DNA of 64,000 nt from positions 1 through 64,000 of the forward strand of contig JAYSPV010000067.1 of assembly GCA_043721915.1 (NCBI GenBank), written 5' to 3'. The translations under genes and the position numbers were made by a program. This document shows, piece by piece, positions 24,761 to 34,262 of this stretch. The notes below the pieces were generated by a model, which saw only the letters and a list, made by a program, of their open reading frames with translations, had not been told where the DNA came from and ran no database searches. Position 1 is the stretch's first letter; every line of letters starts with the position of its first letter. This stretch comes from UBA668 sp043721915. GTDB taxonomy: Bacteria > Actinomycetota > Acidimicrobiia > Acidimicrobiales > Ilumatobacteraceae.

Positions 24761-25357
24761 ATGTATGAGCAGCTCGACCAGATCGCACCCGAGATGACCA
24801 CTACAGGTGACACGAACGGACACGTGTCGGGCGATCAAGGCGTCGACGATTGTCCGGTCTGTAGGCAGCTGCGACCGGAGGGCCCCCGGCCGTACGAGTA
24901 CGTGGTCGCACCCGCGGACGGCGGCGGCTGGCCTGCCTGGTCGGCTGCGCTCGTGCGTCTCTTCCAGCGCATCGGCTCCCAGCCGACACAAGCCGTCATC
25001 ATCGAGCAACCGGTGCTCTGCGAACGGTACGTGCAGGTGATGATCGGCCACGGCATCGCCCACGCCGAAGCCAGCAGCAACGTCTACCTCAGCGGCGACT
25101 CTCGGCTCACCGATGAGCAGGAGAGCCTTCTCGCGGAGGCTGGATGGCTGCCCCCAACAGCGGACTTCGACGACCCCGACGAGATGCCGGCCAACTGGTA
25201 CCTGCCCCTCGTTCATGACGAGTGGCAGCAACTGGTGCAGGTGCTCCTTGCAACCGTCGTCGGGATCCTCGGGTTCAGTGAGCGACTGCCCGTGGAAGTG
25301 CGCAGCTTCGCCGTCGACAACCCGTGCCGCGACTGTTCGTGGCCGGCCGAATCATGA
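24761..25357 (+). CDS. TY-Chap-like domain protein (198 aa)
   Basis: The C-terminal two thirds fit the TY-Chap (type III secretion chaperone/YbjN-like) pattern by eye: RYVQVMIGHGIAHAEASSN then YLSGDSRLTDEQESLLAEAG, then a W-x-P region (ANWYLPLVHDEWQQL) and a final amphipathic helix. A CPVCRQL near the N-terminus and CRDC at the C-terminus may bind metal. TY-Chap domains bind peptides and occur in actinobacterial NTP-dependent conflict systems. The ATG at 24761 begins MYEQLDQIAPE. The stop overlaps the next ATG (ATGA), so the two proteins are probably made together. Confidence 0.5.
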   Translation: MYEQLDQIAPEMTTTGDTNGHVSGDQGVDDCPVCRQLRPEGPRPYEYVVAPADGGGWPAWSAALVRLFQRIGSQPTQAVIIEQPVLCERYVQVMIGHGIAHAEASSNVYLSGDSRLTDEQESLLAEAGWLPPTADFDDPDEMPANWYLPLVHDEWQQLVQVLLATVVGILGFSERLPVEVRSFAVDNPCRDCSWPAES

Positions 25358-26133
25358 GCTCTCAGAGATCGACGTCCGCGCTAAGGATGAGCGTTGTCGC
25401 CAACCATGAGGCCGCGAGTCACTTCTGGAGCGAACGGTTGGGCATCGAGTACTGGAGTATGAAAGTGCTGCTGTCGGGCTTCGCACCCGGCTTATCCGAG
25501 GAGCACCACGTCGTCATCGTCGAGGCAGACATCTGGCGGGTCGATCACAACCTGTGTCTCGACCCGCACTTTGACCTCGATTGCACCTCCATCGATCTTG
25601 GTCGTGTTGCGTGGGCGATCGTCTCGTCGGAGGAGACCCTGTCGGAGTGGAGCATCGCCGCGGGCATGAACTGCAGCTATGTGATCGCGGATCTCGTGCT
25701 GGTCGACAAGCACTGGCGGGGCCGCCGCATCGGGCCGGCGCTGGTGCACTTCGCCGCGGATCTTCTCAGGGTAGATGCGACCTTCCTCACGCCGGCAGCG
25801 CTGACGACCTTCGTGACCCCCAACGGGCAGCTCGGCACCGACTACTTCCACCGTCGCCCCGGGCCCGAAGCCCAGCTCAAGGTTCGCAAGGCCTGGCGTC
25901 GCGCCGGCTTCGTCAAGCTGACCAACGGCGTCGTCTGGACGATCGCACGGACAGACCACGGTGCTGCCGCCCGAGCGGTGTTCGAGCGTCTCGAGAAGGA
26001 GGCCAACACGGCTAGCGCCCGAGCATGGTGGCTACGACGCATACGCCGCGTCGCCGCTGCAAGCGCGTCAACCCAACTGCTACTCGCGGCAAAGGACGTC
26101 GATGCCGAACGGGCAGTGCCAGCCCATCCGTGA
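25354..26133 (+). CDS. GNAT-like acyltransferase of unknown substrate
   Basis: A 259-aa protein with a central segment DLVLVDKHWRGRRIGPALV that resembles GNAT motif A (R-G-x-x-I-G/A), preceded by strands ADLVLV and followed by a helix. A YFHRRP and an RKAWRRAGFVKL segment follow, as in the C-terminal half of GNAT enzymes. The last 50 residues are Arg/Ala-rich helices. The start overlaps the preceding stop, coupling it to the TY-Chap-like protein. Acetyl transfer is the family's usual reaction; the substrate is unknown. Two further ATG codons downstream are possible starts. Confidence 0.55.
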   Translation: MSSQRSTSALRMSVVANHEAASHFWSERLGIEYWSMKVLLSGFAPGLSEEHHVVIVEADIWRVDHNLCLDPHFDLDCTSIDLGRVAWAIVSSEETLSEWSIAAGMNCSYVIADLVLVDKHWRGRRIGPALVHFAADLLRVDATFLTPAALTTFVTPNGQLGTDYFHRRPGPEAQLKVRKAWRRAGFVKLTNGVVWTIARTDHGAAARAVFERLEKEANTASARAWWLRRIRRVAAASASTQLLLAAKDVDAERAVPAHP

Positions 26134-26193
26134 CGACGCAAGAGCGGTAGCAGGGCGTGTCCGGTACCTGGCACGATGTCATCCGGAGGCGCA

Positions 26194-26715
26194 ATGAGCA
26201 ACAACACGAGCAACGACATCGCCAACAACAGCAGCAACGACATCGGCGATGCGGTGCTGGCGGCCACGATGGTGATCGACAGCGTGGGGTCCACCAGTCG
26301 GCGCGCAGCGCTCGGCGAGGTGGCTGCCAACGAGATCGACCGGGCCGAGCGGGCACAGATGACCGCTGCGGTTCGCGACCAGGGCGGCAATGTGCTCGAG
26401 TTCACCGGCGACGGCGCCATCGCCCTGTTTCCATCCGCGTCGGCGGCGATCAGCGCGGCGTTCGCGCTCTGTGCCCCGCACTACCGCATCGGCATCGCTG
26501 TCGGTGAGGTTCGCCGCGACGGCAGCGCATGGACCGGCGCCGCGCTGGTGGCCGCCGCTCGCCTCGAACGTCGGTGCCCACCCGGAGCAGTCGCGTGTTC
26601 AGCACTCGCCGTGCGCACAGCGAGTTCGGCGCCCGCCGCCACCACCGAGCCGCTGCCCGAAACCGTCAGCGACGACGCTCAGTCGGATGACGTGGCGCTG
26701 CGGCCGTCGGCCTGA
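26194..26715 (+). CDS. Class III nucleotidyl cyclase-like protein
   Basis: A 173-aa stand-alone cyclase homology domain after an Asn/Ser-rich N-terminus (residues 1-18). The first metal aspartate is present in VIDSVGST and the second in EFTGDGAIALF. The segment where a transition-state Asn is expected (VNxAARL) reads LVAAARLERR, with valine in its place, so activity is doubtful or altered. GGAGG lies 8 nt before the ATG. The last 37 bp overlap the 3' end of the convergent oxidoreductase gene. A related but more degraded domain begins the ATPase protein at 29012. Confidence 0.7.
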   Translation: MSNNTSNDIANNSSNDIGDAVLAATMVIDSVGSTSRRAALGEVAANEIDRAERAQMTAAVRDQGGNVLEFTGDGAIALFPSASAAISAAFALCAPHYRIGIAVGEVRRDGSAWTGAALVAAARLERRCPPGAVACSALAVRTASSAPAATTEPLPETVSDDAQSDDVALRPSA

Positions 26716-28973
26716 GGACGGTCCATCAGCGGCAGTCCGTCGTTCACCGGTGCATTGTCGCCGTGCAGCAGCGAGTACCCCGCGATCTGCTCCATCGTCG
26801 GGAAGCCGGTGACGGCATACGAGGCAAGCTTGCCGCCCATCGTGGCCCCCTCGAACGACCCGATGTTGATACCCGTGTACACCCAGTCGCCGGCCACGGC
26901 CAGGTTGTCGAGCACGTCCCACGGCTGGGGCCGCGCGTCGGCGCTGCCCTTGGGGGCCAGCACGTACAGCTCGCTCGGGTCGATGTTGGCGCGGATGTAC
27001 TGCGACCACAGCCGTTGCTCGCCCATGTGATCGTCGTCTTCGTGCCACAACGATTGGAAATCGAAGCTGAGCTGGTTCATCGGGCGGTCGCCCTGCGCCT
27101 CCGGCAGCGCCACACCGGCGGTGCGCATCCACTGCCCGGCAAGGGCGGCTGCGCGCCGCCAGATCTGCTCGGGGTAGTCGGCGTTGAGGTAATCGCTGTC
27201 GCGCAGCCCCAGGTCTTGCAGGGGACCGCACAGCTGCACCAGTGAATTCGGCCGATCAGCGCCGGTCCACCCTTCGTAGGCCATCGTGTCGGTGAAGTCG
27301 ACGAGCGCGTTCAGCGGGTCGGGCAGCGAGACTGAGGTGTAGCGGTTCACCGAACCCGGGGTCTGGGGCACCTGGAGACCCATCTCCTCGACGGTCTTGT
27401 TGAACCACAGTTGCAGCTGCATCGTCTGCACGCTCTTGAGCTGCTCGACCGCAGGGGCAATGTGCGGGTCGGCCGCCAGCGTGGGCACGAAGTGGGCGAT
27501 GGCCTGGGGAGGCATCGCCACGACGGCGATGTCGAAATCGACGCCGCGGCGCAGCACGACGTGGTCGTTGGGCTGCCACGCGCACCACGCGCTCTCCAGC
27601 CCCAGAGTCGGCATCCCCAGGTGGGGGTCGCTGCGCAGCTGTGAGCGAATCTCGTCGGCCTGCTCGAGCTGACCCCACAGCGGCTCGTCGGGCCACACCT
27701 CGCCGACTTCGGCGCGCTTGGCCGGCCGCAACGGCTGGTAGGCGGCATTGCCCTTCACGCGTGCCTGGCGTTGGAAGGTGAGCGACTCCACAGTCGTGCC
27801 GTCGGCGGCGATCTCCATGTCGATCAGCTTGTGGAAGAACTCGAAGTGCACACCGTTGGTCTGCAGCGCCTGGTAGATCGGCTTGATGATGGTCTCGCCG
27901 GTGCCGAGGCGGAACCAGTAGAAGTGGTTGCGACGGCTGAAGGCCGTGCGCAACTCCCACAGCAGGAAGCTGGCCGCGCTCATCGTCGGCACGCGGCTGC
28001 TGTCGCCGTCGGGCAGCGAGAAACACACGTACGCCGTGCTGTGGGTGAACGAGCTGGCCATGGTCATCGGGTGCAAGCCGTGGCTCTCCAACCATTCCGT
28101 GTAGTTCAGGTGGTCGATCGAATCGATGCCCTTCACGGTGAACGACACGCCGGACCCCGTGCCATCGGGTTCCTTCTCGATGTCAAGCAGTCCATCGGCG
28201 ATGAGGCCCTTGATGATCGTGCGGTAGTAGTCGATCACGTTGAACGCGAGGCGCACCGTGTCCCACTTGTCGGAGGCCCGCAGCGCGTGATCGGTGAGCC
28301 AGCCCAGCAGCTCGTCGAAGCCCTTGAGCAGGTGCTCATGGCGACCCGGCTTGGCACGACCGAGGACTTCTGCGAGCTCGCTGACCAGCTTGCGCTCGAT
28401 GCGTTCAGGCCCCCACAGCAGTAGGCGAGCGAACCAACCCTTCTTTTCGTTGGTCTCGATGAGTGCCTGCACCAGCGCCATCGCGTACTGCGCGATCGCA
28501 CCGACAACGTGCTCTGCGGCCAGGTCGGGCACGCCCTCCCACGGGTGCGGGCCGTTGCCCGGCAGGAGCACGAGCGTCTTCTGGCATTGCCGGCCGGCGT
28601 AGTAGTTGGTGATCACTATCGAGTCCGACGGCAGCAGCGCCTCCTCGATGCAGCGTGGCAATCTGCCCGGCAACTCGGAGAGGTTGGGCACCGCACCCGG
28701 ATGCAGCACCTCGTAAGCGCCCTTCAGCATCTCGGTGGCGTTCCAGTAAAAGCCGGCGAAGCCGTGGATGCCGTGCTCGAGGATGCGGTCGTTGCCGGGG
28801 TCGCGCCCGGTCGCGCCCTTGCCGCCGAGCCGCCATCCCATCTGATACACCGACACATCGAGCTCGGCGGCGCGCGGGTTCGATGCCGCCGTCAGGTGGT
28901 ACGCGGTGGACAGGCCACCCGGGCCGCCGCCGACCACCACCACCTTGGTTCGTCTCCCAGTTGCGTCGCTCAT
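26679..28973 (-). CDS. FAD-dependent oxidoreductase (amine oxidase/phytoene desaturase-like)
   Basis: A 764-aa flavoprotein. The N-terminal Rossmann motif is VVVVGGGPGGLSTAYHL (about 11-27), followed by the GG-doublet region MGWRLGGKG typical of carotenoid desaturases and amine oxidases. The C-terminus has the second FAD motif LAVAGDWVYTGINIGSFEGATMGGKLA. It is longer than typical (450-550 aa) because of a large helical insertion at about 130-280. The substrate is unknown; hydrophobic substrates are usual for the family. The ATG at 28973 follows a TTG that could also serve. Divergent from the cyclase/ATPase gene. Confidence 0.82.
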   Translation of the reverse strand: MSDATGRRTKVVVVGGGPGGLSTAYHLTAASNPRAAELDVSVYQMGWRLGGKGATGRDPGNDRILEHGIHGFAGFYWNATEMLKGAYEVLHPGAVPNLSELPGRLPRCIEEALLPSDSIVITNYYAGRQCQKTLVLLPGNGPHPWEGVPDLAAEHVVGAIAQYAMALVQALIETNEKKGWFARLLLWGPERIERKLVSELAEVLGRAKPGRHEHLLKGFDELLGWLTDHALRASDKWDTVRLAFNVIDYYRTIIKGLIADGLLDIEKEPDGTGSGVSFTVKGIDSIDHLNYTEWLESHGLHPMTMASSFTHSTAYVCFSLPDGDSSRVPTMSAASFLLWELRTAFSRRNHFYWFRLGTGETIIKPIYQALQTNGVHFEFFHKLIDMEIAADGTTVESLTFQRQARVKGNAAYQPLRPAKRAEVGEVWPDEPLWGQLEQADEIRSQLRSDPHLGMPTLGLESAWCAWQPNDHVVLRRGVDFDIAVVAMPPQAIAHFVPTLAADPHIAPAVEQLKSVQTMQLQLWFNKTVEEMGLQVPQTPGSVNRYTSVSLPDPLNALVDFTDTMAYEGWTGADRPNSLVQLCGPLQDLGLRDSDYLNADYPEQIWRRAAALAGQWMRTAGVALPEAQGDRPMNQLSFDFQSLWHEDDDHMGEQRLWSQYIRANIDPSELYVLAPKGSADARPQPWDVLDNLAVAGDWVYTGINIGSFEGATMGGKLASYAVTGFPTMEQIAGYSLLHGDNAPVNDGLPLMDRPQADGRSATSSD

Positions 28974-29011
28974 CAAGCCCTCCGTTCGGCGCAGTGTAGA
29001 TCTGCGGCCAG

Positions 29012-32000
29012 GTGCTCGGTAACGGCCCGACTACTCTCGGCCCCGTGTTCGTGGCCGATGGTGTGCGTCTGTGCTCGGTGTTGTTCGCGCTGCACCCTTC
29101 GGTGCCCTCCGACCACCCGCTGCGCAACGTCATCGAGGCCGCCGACTGCGAGGTGACGGACCTTCACGGCGCGCTGCTCACCCGCCGGCTGGGCACCGGC
29201 GTGCTGGCGTGCTTCGCCACAGCGACAGAAAGCGTCGCTGCGGCACGCGCGCTGCAGCAGCGCGCCCGGCTGTTGTTCGCGGATCATCCACCCGCCATCG
29301 GGCTCAACGTCGGCGAGGTGCTGCTGGCCGACGACGACAACATGGGTATGGCCACCGTCGTTGCGGCCCGCCTCGCGCAGGCCGCCGTACCCGGCACATG
29401 CCTGCTCAGCGACGTGGTGTCCGAGTTTGCCGGCAGCCCGCACGAGTACGCCTTCACCCCGCGTGCGTTGAAGGGCGTGGCGCAACCGGTGCTCGCAGCG
29501 CAGCTGACGTGGGAGCCGGCGCCGACGGTTGCCGACGCGCTGGGCTTGCCGCCGGCGCTGCAGCTGGGCACCGAGCCCTTCGCCGGGCGACGCGAGGAGT
29601 TGGAGGCGGTGCAGCAACGCATCGAGTCGTTGGCGGCGAACGGCACCGGCGGCGTGGTCGCGCTGGTGGGAGAGCCGGGCGCCGGGAAGAGCGCGTTGCT
29701 CACGCGGATTGCAAGCGCTGCGTCGCATTTGCAGGTGCCGGTGCTCTACGGGCGATGCGACGAGCACGCGCGACGCGCGTATGCGCCGATCGTCGAGATG
29801 GTGCGGCGTGTGCTGACGCGCGACCCGCGCGGTTCGGTGGCACTCGGGTCGGCGGCAGCCGAACTCGCGCGTGTGGTGCCCGAGCTGCGCGAGCGCTATC
29901 CGCACCTCGCCCGGCCGGTCAGCTCCGACGCCGAGACCGAACGCAACCTTCTGCTCGACGCGTTCCGTGGGTGGCTGGCGCACTGCGGCTCCGCTGGCAC
30001 CGTGCTGATCGTCGACGACCTCCACTGGGCCGACCCCGGCACGCTGACGGTGCTTGCCGAGGCAACCGCGCTGGCCGCGTCGTGCGGGCTGCTCCTCGTC
30101 GCCGTGTCGCGGCCCACCACCGGCATCGCGCACGACCTGCTCGTCGACATGCGCCGCGCCGGCGCGCTCGATGTGCGGCTGCAAGGCCTGTCGCCCGCCG
30201 ATGTCGCCGAGCTGCTGCCCCCAGGCGCCGACCCTTCGCTCGGAGAGCGGCTGCACCGACGATCGAACGGCAACCCGTTCTTCGTGCGTGAGCTGCTGCG
30301 CACCATCGACGACTCCGGCGCGGCGTCGGCCGACGAGTCGGTGCGCGAGGTGGTGCTGCGCCGCATCGCCGGTCTCAGCGAACCCACGCGTGCGCTGCTC
30401 GCCACGGCGGCCGTGATGGGCCTGTCGTTCGATGCACTGCTGCTGGTGGAGGTCGGTGCGGTCGACGCTGCGTCGTTCCTCGATCTGCTCGACGAGGCCG
30501 TCGCCGCGGGCGTCGTGGTCGAACGGGTCGAGGGTTTGCAGATCGCGCACGAGTTCGTGCATGCGCTCACTCGCGAGGCGCTCTACGAGGAGATGAGCGC
30601 ACTGCGCCGCGCGCGAATGCATCAGCAGCTCGCCCTCGCGCTCGAGCGGCGTGGTGCGTCGGCAGAAGTGCTCGCTCATCACTTCCGCGCGGCAGCGGTC
30701 GTGGGTGAGGCGGCGCGTGCCGTGCACTACACGCTCGCTGCCGCCGATACCGCGCTGGCGGCGTTCGCCAACGAGCAGGCGCTCGACGGGTACCGGCGCG
30801 CCATCGCGCTGCTCGACGCGCTGCCCGCGTCACCTGCCGAGCAACGCATCGACGTCGACATCCGGGTGGGCGAGTGCCTGCGCCGGCTCGGACACTCCGA
30901 TTACCTGCCGGTGCTGTTCGCTGCTGCTGCGGCCGCCTCGGAGCGCGGCGACGGTGCGCGCATGGCCGCCGCGCTGATGGCCAGCTATCGCGGATCCTTC
31001 CATCAGGCGTTCGTGGTGAACCACGAGCTCATCGGGATGCTCGAACGTGCGCTGCACCTGCTCGGCGAGGAGTCCTCGAGCATGCGTGCACTGTTGTTGG
31101 CGCGCCTCGGTGTGGAGCTGGCCTGGAGCGAGCATCTCGACCGCGCGCGCGAGCACAGTGACCGCGCAGTCCGCCTGGCAGAGCAACTCGACGACAAGGT
31201 GGTGCTGGCCCGAGTGCTGGTGCTGCGCCAGTGGACGCTGTTCGAATCGCTGCCCGATCGGCTCGACTGGCAACACAGCGTCGATGCGATCGTGCGCCGC
31301 ACCGACGACCCTGCGTTGCTGCTGGAGGCGCTCGACATTGCCTACTTCAACGCCGAACGCGCGGGCGATGGCGAAGACGCCGAACGCCTCTTCGCACAGG
31401 CCGGGGTCATCGCCGAGCGGCTCGACTCGGCGATGGCGTGGTGGAACTACACGCGCATGGCCACCACCCGCGGCTCTCGTCTGGGCGACTACGACAGCCG
31501 CGTTGCCAACGTGAAGCGCGCGTACGAGGTGGGCAAGGCGACCAAGCAACCCGACGCCGGTTTACGCCGCTCGGGCGAGATGTTCTGGGTCGACTTCGAC
31601 CACTCCCCGGTCGCCGACCAGTTGGCCGCGATGGAGGCCGGTTGGCGGTTGGCATTCATCACCCCGTTCGGCACCGGTGCATCGGTGGCGCATCGTTGCG
31701 TCGATCTGGGGATGTTCGAACAGGCGCGCGAGATCCACGACTCGCTGCGGCCGCTGCTCGCTCATCCGTTGCAGCACCAGGCGTGGCTGTGCGTGCAGAG
31801 CCAGTTGGCGCACATCGCAGTCGGCCTCGGTGAGCTGGAAGACGCACTGTTGGTGGAGACCGTGCTGGCGCCGCACCGCGAACTCATCGCCAACATGTGG
31901 TTCGCCGGCGTGGGTTCAGTTGCTCGCTATCTCGGCGAGGTACGGCTGCTCGACGGCGATCTGGCAGGTGCCATCGACCACTTCGAGCACGCGATCGATC

Positions 32001-32194
32001 GCAACCGAACGGCCGGTGCCGTTGGTTGGCTGGCGCGCACGTCGCTCGACCTGGCCGGCGCGCTCCGTCTGCGCAACACCGACGGTGACAGCGAGCGAGC
32101 TGACGTGCTGGTGGCCGAAGCCGGCGCCGTTGCCGCCCGTCACCGGCTACCCCTCGTTGGTCACCGGGCCCAACGCATGGCCGGCGACAGCTGA
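29012..32194 (+). CDS. Pseudo-cyclase/AAA ATPase/TPR-like signalling protein
   Basis: About 1050 aa. Residues 20-170 are a class III cyclase-like domain (SVLFALHPS, RRLGTGVLACF, TVVAARLAQ, LKGVAQPVLAAQL) in which both metal-binding aspartates are missing. From 185 follows an AAA/STAND-type ATPase with Walker A VGEPGAGKS (about 219-227) and Walker B VLIVDDLHWAD. The rest is a long helical-repeat (TPR-like) region. No C-terminal helix-turn-helix is present, unlike LAL regulators. Start is GTG 29012 or GTG 29045; the second is closer to the conserved domain. It is probably a signalling scaffold whose ligand is unknown. Confidence 0.82.
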   Translation: MLGNGPTTLGPVFVADGVRLCSVLFALHPSVPSDHPLRNVIEAADCEVTDLHGALLTRRLGTGVLACFATATESVAAARALQQRARLLFADHPPAIGLNVGEVLLADDDNMGMATVVAARLAQAAVPGTCLLSDVVSEFAGSPHEYAFTPRALKGVAQPVLAAQLTWEPAPTVADALGLPPALQLGTEPFAGRREELEAVQQRIESLAANGTGGVVALVGEPGAGKSALLTRIASAASHLQVPVLYGRCDEHARRAYAPIVEMVRRVLTRDPRGSVALGSAAAELARVVPELRERYPHLARPVSSDAETERNLLLDAFRGWLAHCGSAGTVLIVDDLHWADPGTLTVLAEATALAASCGLLLVAVSRPTTGIAHDLLVDMRRAGALDVRLQGLSPADVAELLPPGADPSLGERLHRRSNGNPFFVRELLRTIDDSGAASADESVREVVLRRIAGLSEPTRALLATAAVMGLSFDALLLVEVGAVDAASFLDLLDEAVAAGVVVERVEGLQIAHEFVHALTREALYEEMSALRRARMHQQLALALERRGASAEVLAHHFRAAAVVGEAARAVHYTLAAADTALAAFANEQALDGYRRAIALLDALPASPAEQRIDVDIRVGECLRRLGHSDYLPVLFAAAAAASERGDGARMAAALMASYRGSFHQAFVVNHELIGMLERALHLLGEESSSMRALLLARLGVELAWSEHLDRAREHSDRAVRLAEQLDDKVVLARVLVLRQWTLFESLPDRLDWQHSVDAIVRRTDDPALLLEALDIAYFNAERAGDGEDAERLFAQAGVIAERLDSAMAWWNYTRMATTRGSRLGDYDSRVANVKRAYEVGKATKQPDAGLRRSGEMFWVDFDHSPVADQLAAMEAGWRLAFITPFGTGASVAHRCVDLGMFEQAREIHDSLRPLLAHPLQHQAWLCVQSQLAHIAVGLGELEDALLVETVLAPHRELIANMWFAGVGSVARYLGEVRLLDGDLAGAIDHFEHAIDRNRTAGAVGWLARTSLDLAGALRLRNTDGDSERADVLVAEAGAVAARHRLPLVGHRAQRMAGDS

Positions 32195-32238
32195 CGAGCC
32201 GTCGCCCTGGCGACCCAGCAGCGACCCGCGGCTGGTTA

Positions 32239-32790
32239 CTACGACTGCAGCGGGCCTTGCTCGCGGATGCGATCGACGTCGGCCATCGCGGCTTGCAGGT
32301 CGGCCAACCAGGTCTGAGCGTTCTCGCCCACCAGCCGCACGCACCACGCCAGCGCATCGGAGCGTGAACGAGCGACGCCACCTGCGACCAACGTGTCGAG
32401 CACCTTGCGCTCTGGTTGGCGCAGGCGGGTCATTGCCGGTGCCGACAAGGTGGTGAACAGCACCGTCGAGTCGCCTGCCGCACCTCCCGACACGCTCGCG
32501 CCCCACGACACCTTGCGACCGAAGCGGTGCTCGGCTTCGAGCGCCACAGCGATGCGGCGGTCGCGGGTGTCGGCGCGGAACCCGGTGATGCGGCCGTCGA
32601 CGGCGGCGGCACGAGTGACATCGTCGTCGGCGGGTGCAACTTCGGGTGCGCTGAGGGCGACGACGATCATGATCTCGTCACGGTCGATGGTGATGGCCGG
32701 ATTGCTGCCGGCCCAGTCGTTGGTCAATGCGCCGGCGAGCCATGCGCGAATCGTGGCCTCGGTGTGGTGCGGTTGTTGAGTAATTGTCAT
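32239..32790 (-). CDS. Ribbon-helix-helix-like DNA-binding protein with N-terminal effector region
   Basis: A 183-aa protein. The C-terminal part, RLRQPERKVLDTLVAGGVARS with SDALAWCVRLV following, looks like a ribbon-helix-helix fold: a short strand then two helices separated by G-x-A-R-S-R-S. The N-terminal 110 residues are beta-rich and of unknown function. The start ATG lies inside a triple ATTACA repeat, and no Shine-Dalgarno is visible, so the message may be leaderless. Autoregulation through that repeat is likely. It is divergent from the PLP decarboxylase gene, which it might also control. Confidence 0.6.
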   Translation of the reverse strand: MTITQQPHHTEATIRAWLAGALTNDWAGSNPAITIDRDEIMIVVALSAPEVAPADDDVTRAAAVDGRITGFRADTRDRRIAVALEAEHRFGRKVSWGASVSGGAAGDSTVLFTTLSAPAMTRLRQPERKVLDTLVAGGVARSRSDALAWCVRLVGENAQTWLADLQAAMADVDRIREQGPLQS

Positions 32791-32810
32791 TACATAATTA
32801 CATCATTACA
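32788..32810. promoter_or_regulatory. Three direct ATTACA repeats at 8-bp spacing (operator candidate)
   Basis: ATTACA occurs at 32789, 32797 and 32805, in phase every 8 bp, in a very AT-rich patch covering the start codon of the RHH-like gene. Short direct repeats with about 7-8 bp phasing are the binding mode of several RHH repressors (for example the omega repressor family). It lies in the divergent region before the decarboxylase gene. Confidence 0.65.
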
Positions 32811-32909
32811 ACAGGAGAATCACAACCTGGCCCCGCGTCGTCGCCGCCGGCCGGGGTGGGTTTCGCAACTGTGGCGTGGCATCGTTGACCGAACATCTGG
32901 GAGCCTTCG

Positions 32910-34262
32910 ATGCACGATCATGATCAGCAACTCGTCCACCTCGCACTCGGGATGGCGCGCGACGCGCTGACCACCGTGAAGCCGCTGAGCTCGCCGGCGC
33001 CCGCCGCCGAGATCTACGCCGGCCTCGCCGCCACCATCACCGCCGCCGGCATCGGCAACGAAGGTGCGATCGATGTGCTGCGCGACGTGGTCACCGCCAA
33101 CTGCATGAACGTGTCCAGCCCCAACGTGTGGGCGTTCGTCCCCTCAGCGGCGACCCCGGCGTCGCTCGCGGCCGACGTGATCCTGTCGAGCCAGAACGTG
33201 ATCGGCGACTGGTGGCTGGAGGGCGCCGGTGCGATCGCCGCCGAGAACCATGCCCTCGCCTGGCTGTGCGCAGAGGTGGGCCTCGGCGAGCACGCAGGGG
33301 GAGTGTTCGTCAGCGGCGCCACGCCCGGCAACCTTGCAGCACTTGCGGCCGCACGCCGTTGGTGGCGTTCCGAGCACATCGGCCACTCACGCGATCGCCT
33401 CGCGATCGCCTGCGCGCAGCAGGCCCACTCCTCGATCCGCATGGTGGCCAGCGTGCTCGATTGCGACGTGCTCGTGGTCGACGGCGACGAGTACGGCCGC
33501 ATGCACGCGGCCGATCTGGAGACCGCCCTCGCCGCGCACCGCGCCGCCGGCGGTGCGCCGGTGTTCGCCATCTCCGCGACCGCTGGCACCACCAACCTCG
33601 GCATGGTCGACGACCTCCACGGTTTGGCCGACGTCGCCGATCGCGAAGGCCTGTGGCTGCACGTCGACGGGGCATACGGCGGTGCGGCGGTGCTCTCGCC
33701 GCTCGGCCGCCCGGCACTGAGCGGGCTGGAACGCGTGCAGTCGATGGTGGTCGACCCGCACAAGTGGCTGTTCGCCGGCTACGACTGCTGTGCGCTGCTC
33801 TACCGCGACGTGCGCATCGCTCGCGCAGCCTTCACCCAGACCGCCGAGTACCTGGATGCGGTCGAGGTGACGGCCGAGGAGTTCAACCCCAGCGACTATG
33901 CGGTGCACCTCACCCGCCGGGCCCGTGGCGTGCCGTTCTGGTTCAGCGTTGCCGTGCACGGCACCGACGCCTACCGCACCGCGGTCACCACCTGCATCGC
34001 GACCGCCCGCGCCTTCACCGCTGCGATCGAAGCCTCCGCGCACCTCGAAGTCTTCGCGCCGACGACGCTGTCGATCGTGACCTTCGTGCGACCCGGCTGG
34101 ACGCGTGCCGACTACGAGCGGTGGAGCGCTGCGCACCTCGCGAGCGGCGAGTTCTTCATCGCGGTCAGCGAGTTCCGCAGTCAGCCCATGTTGCGCGTCT
34201 GCCTCGTCAACCCGCAGACAACCATCGAGCAACTGCACGCGGTCATCGACTCGCTGCGTTGA
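32910..34262 (+). CDS. Group II pyridoxal-phosphate-dependent decarboxylase
   Basis: A 450-aa PLP enzyme of the aromatic-amino-acid/glutamate decarboxylase fold. The cofactor lysine is K285 in VDPHKWLF, the pyridine-nitrogen aspartate is D253 in HVDGAYGG, and H173 stacks on the ring (QQAHSS). SATAGTTNLG is typical. GGGAG precedes the ATG. The substrate amino acid cannot be set from motifs; tyrosine, tryptophan, DOPA, aspartate or glutamate are possible. The last 20 bp overlap the convergent lipoprotein gene. Confidence 0.9.
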   Translation: MHDHDQQLVHLALGMARDALTTVKPLSSPAPAAEIYAGLAATITAAGIGNEGAIDVLRDVVTANCMNVSSPNVWAFVPSAATPASLAADVILSSQNVIGDWWLEGAGAIAAENHALAWLCAEVGLGEHAGGVFVSGATPGNLAALAAARRWWRSEHIGHSRDRLAIACAQQAHSSIRMVASVLDCDVLVVDGDEYGRMHAADLETALAAHRAAGGAPVFAISATAGTTNLGMVDDLHGLADVADREGLWLHVDGAYGGAAVLSPLGRPALSGLERVQSMVVDPHKWLFAGYDCCALLYRDVRIARAAFTQTAEYLDAVEVTAEEFNPSDYAVHLTRRARGVPFWFSVAVHGTDAYRTAVTTCIATARAFTAAIEASAHLEVFAPTTLSIVTFVRPGWTRADYERWSAAHLASGEFFIAVSEFRSQPMLRVCLVNPQTTIEQLHAVIDSLR

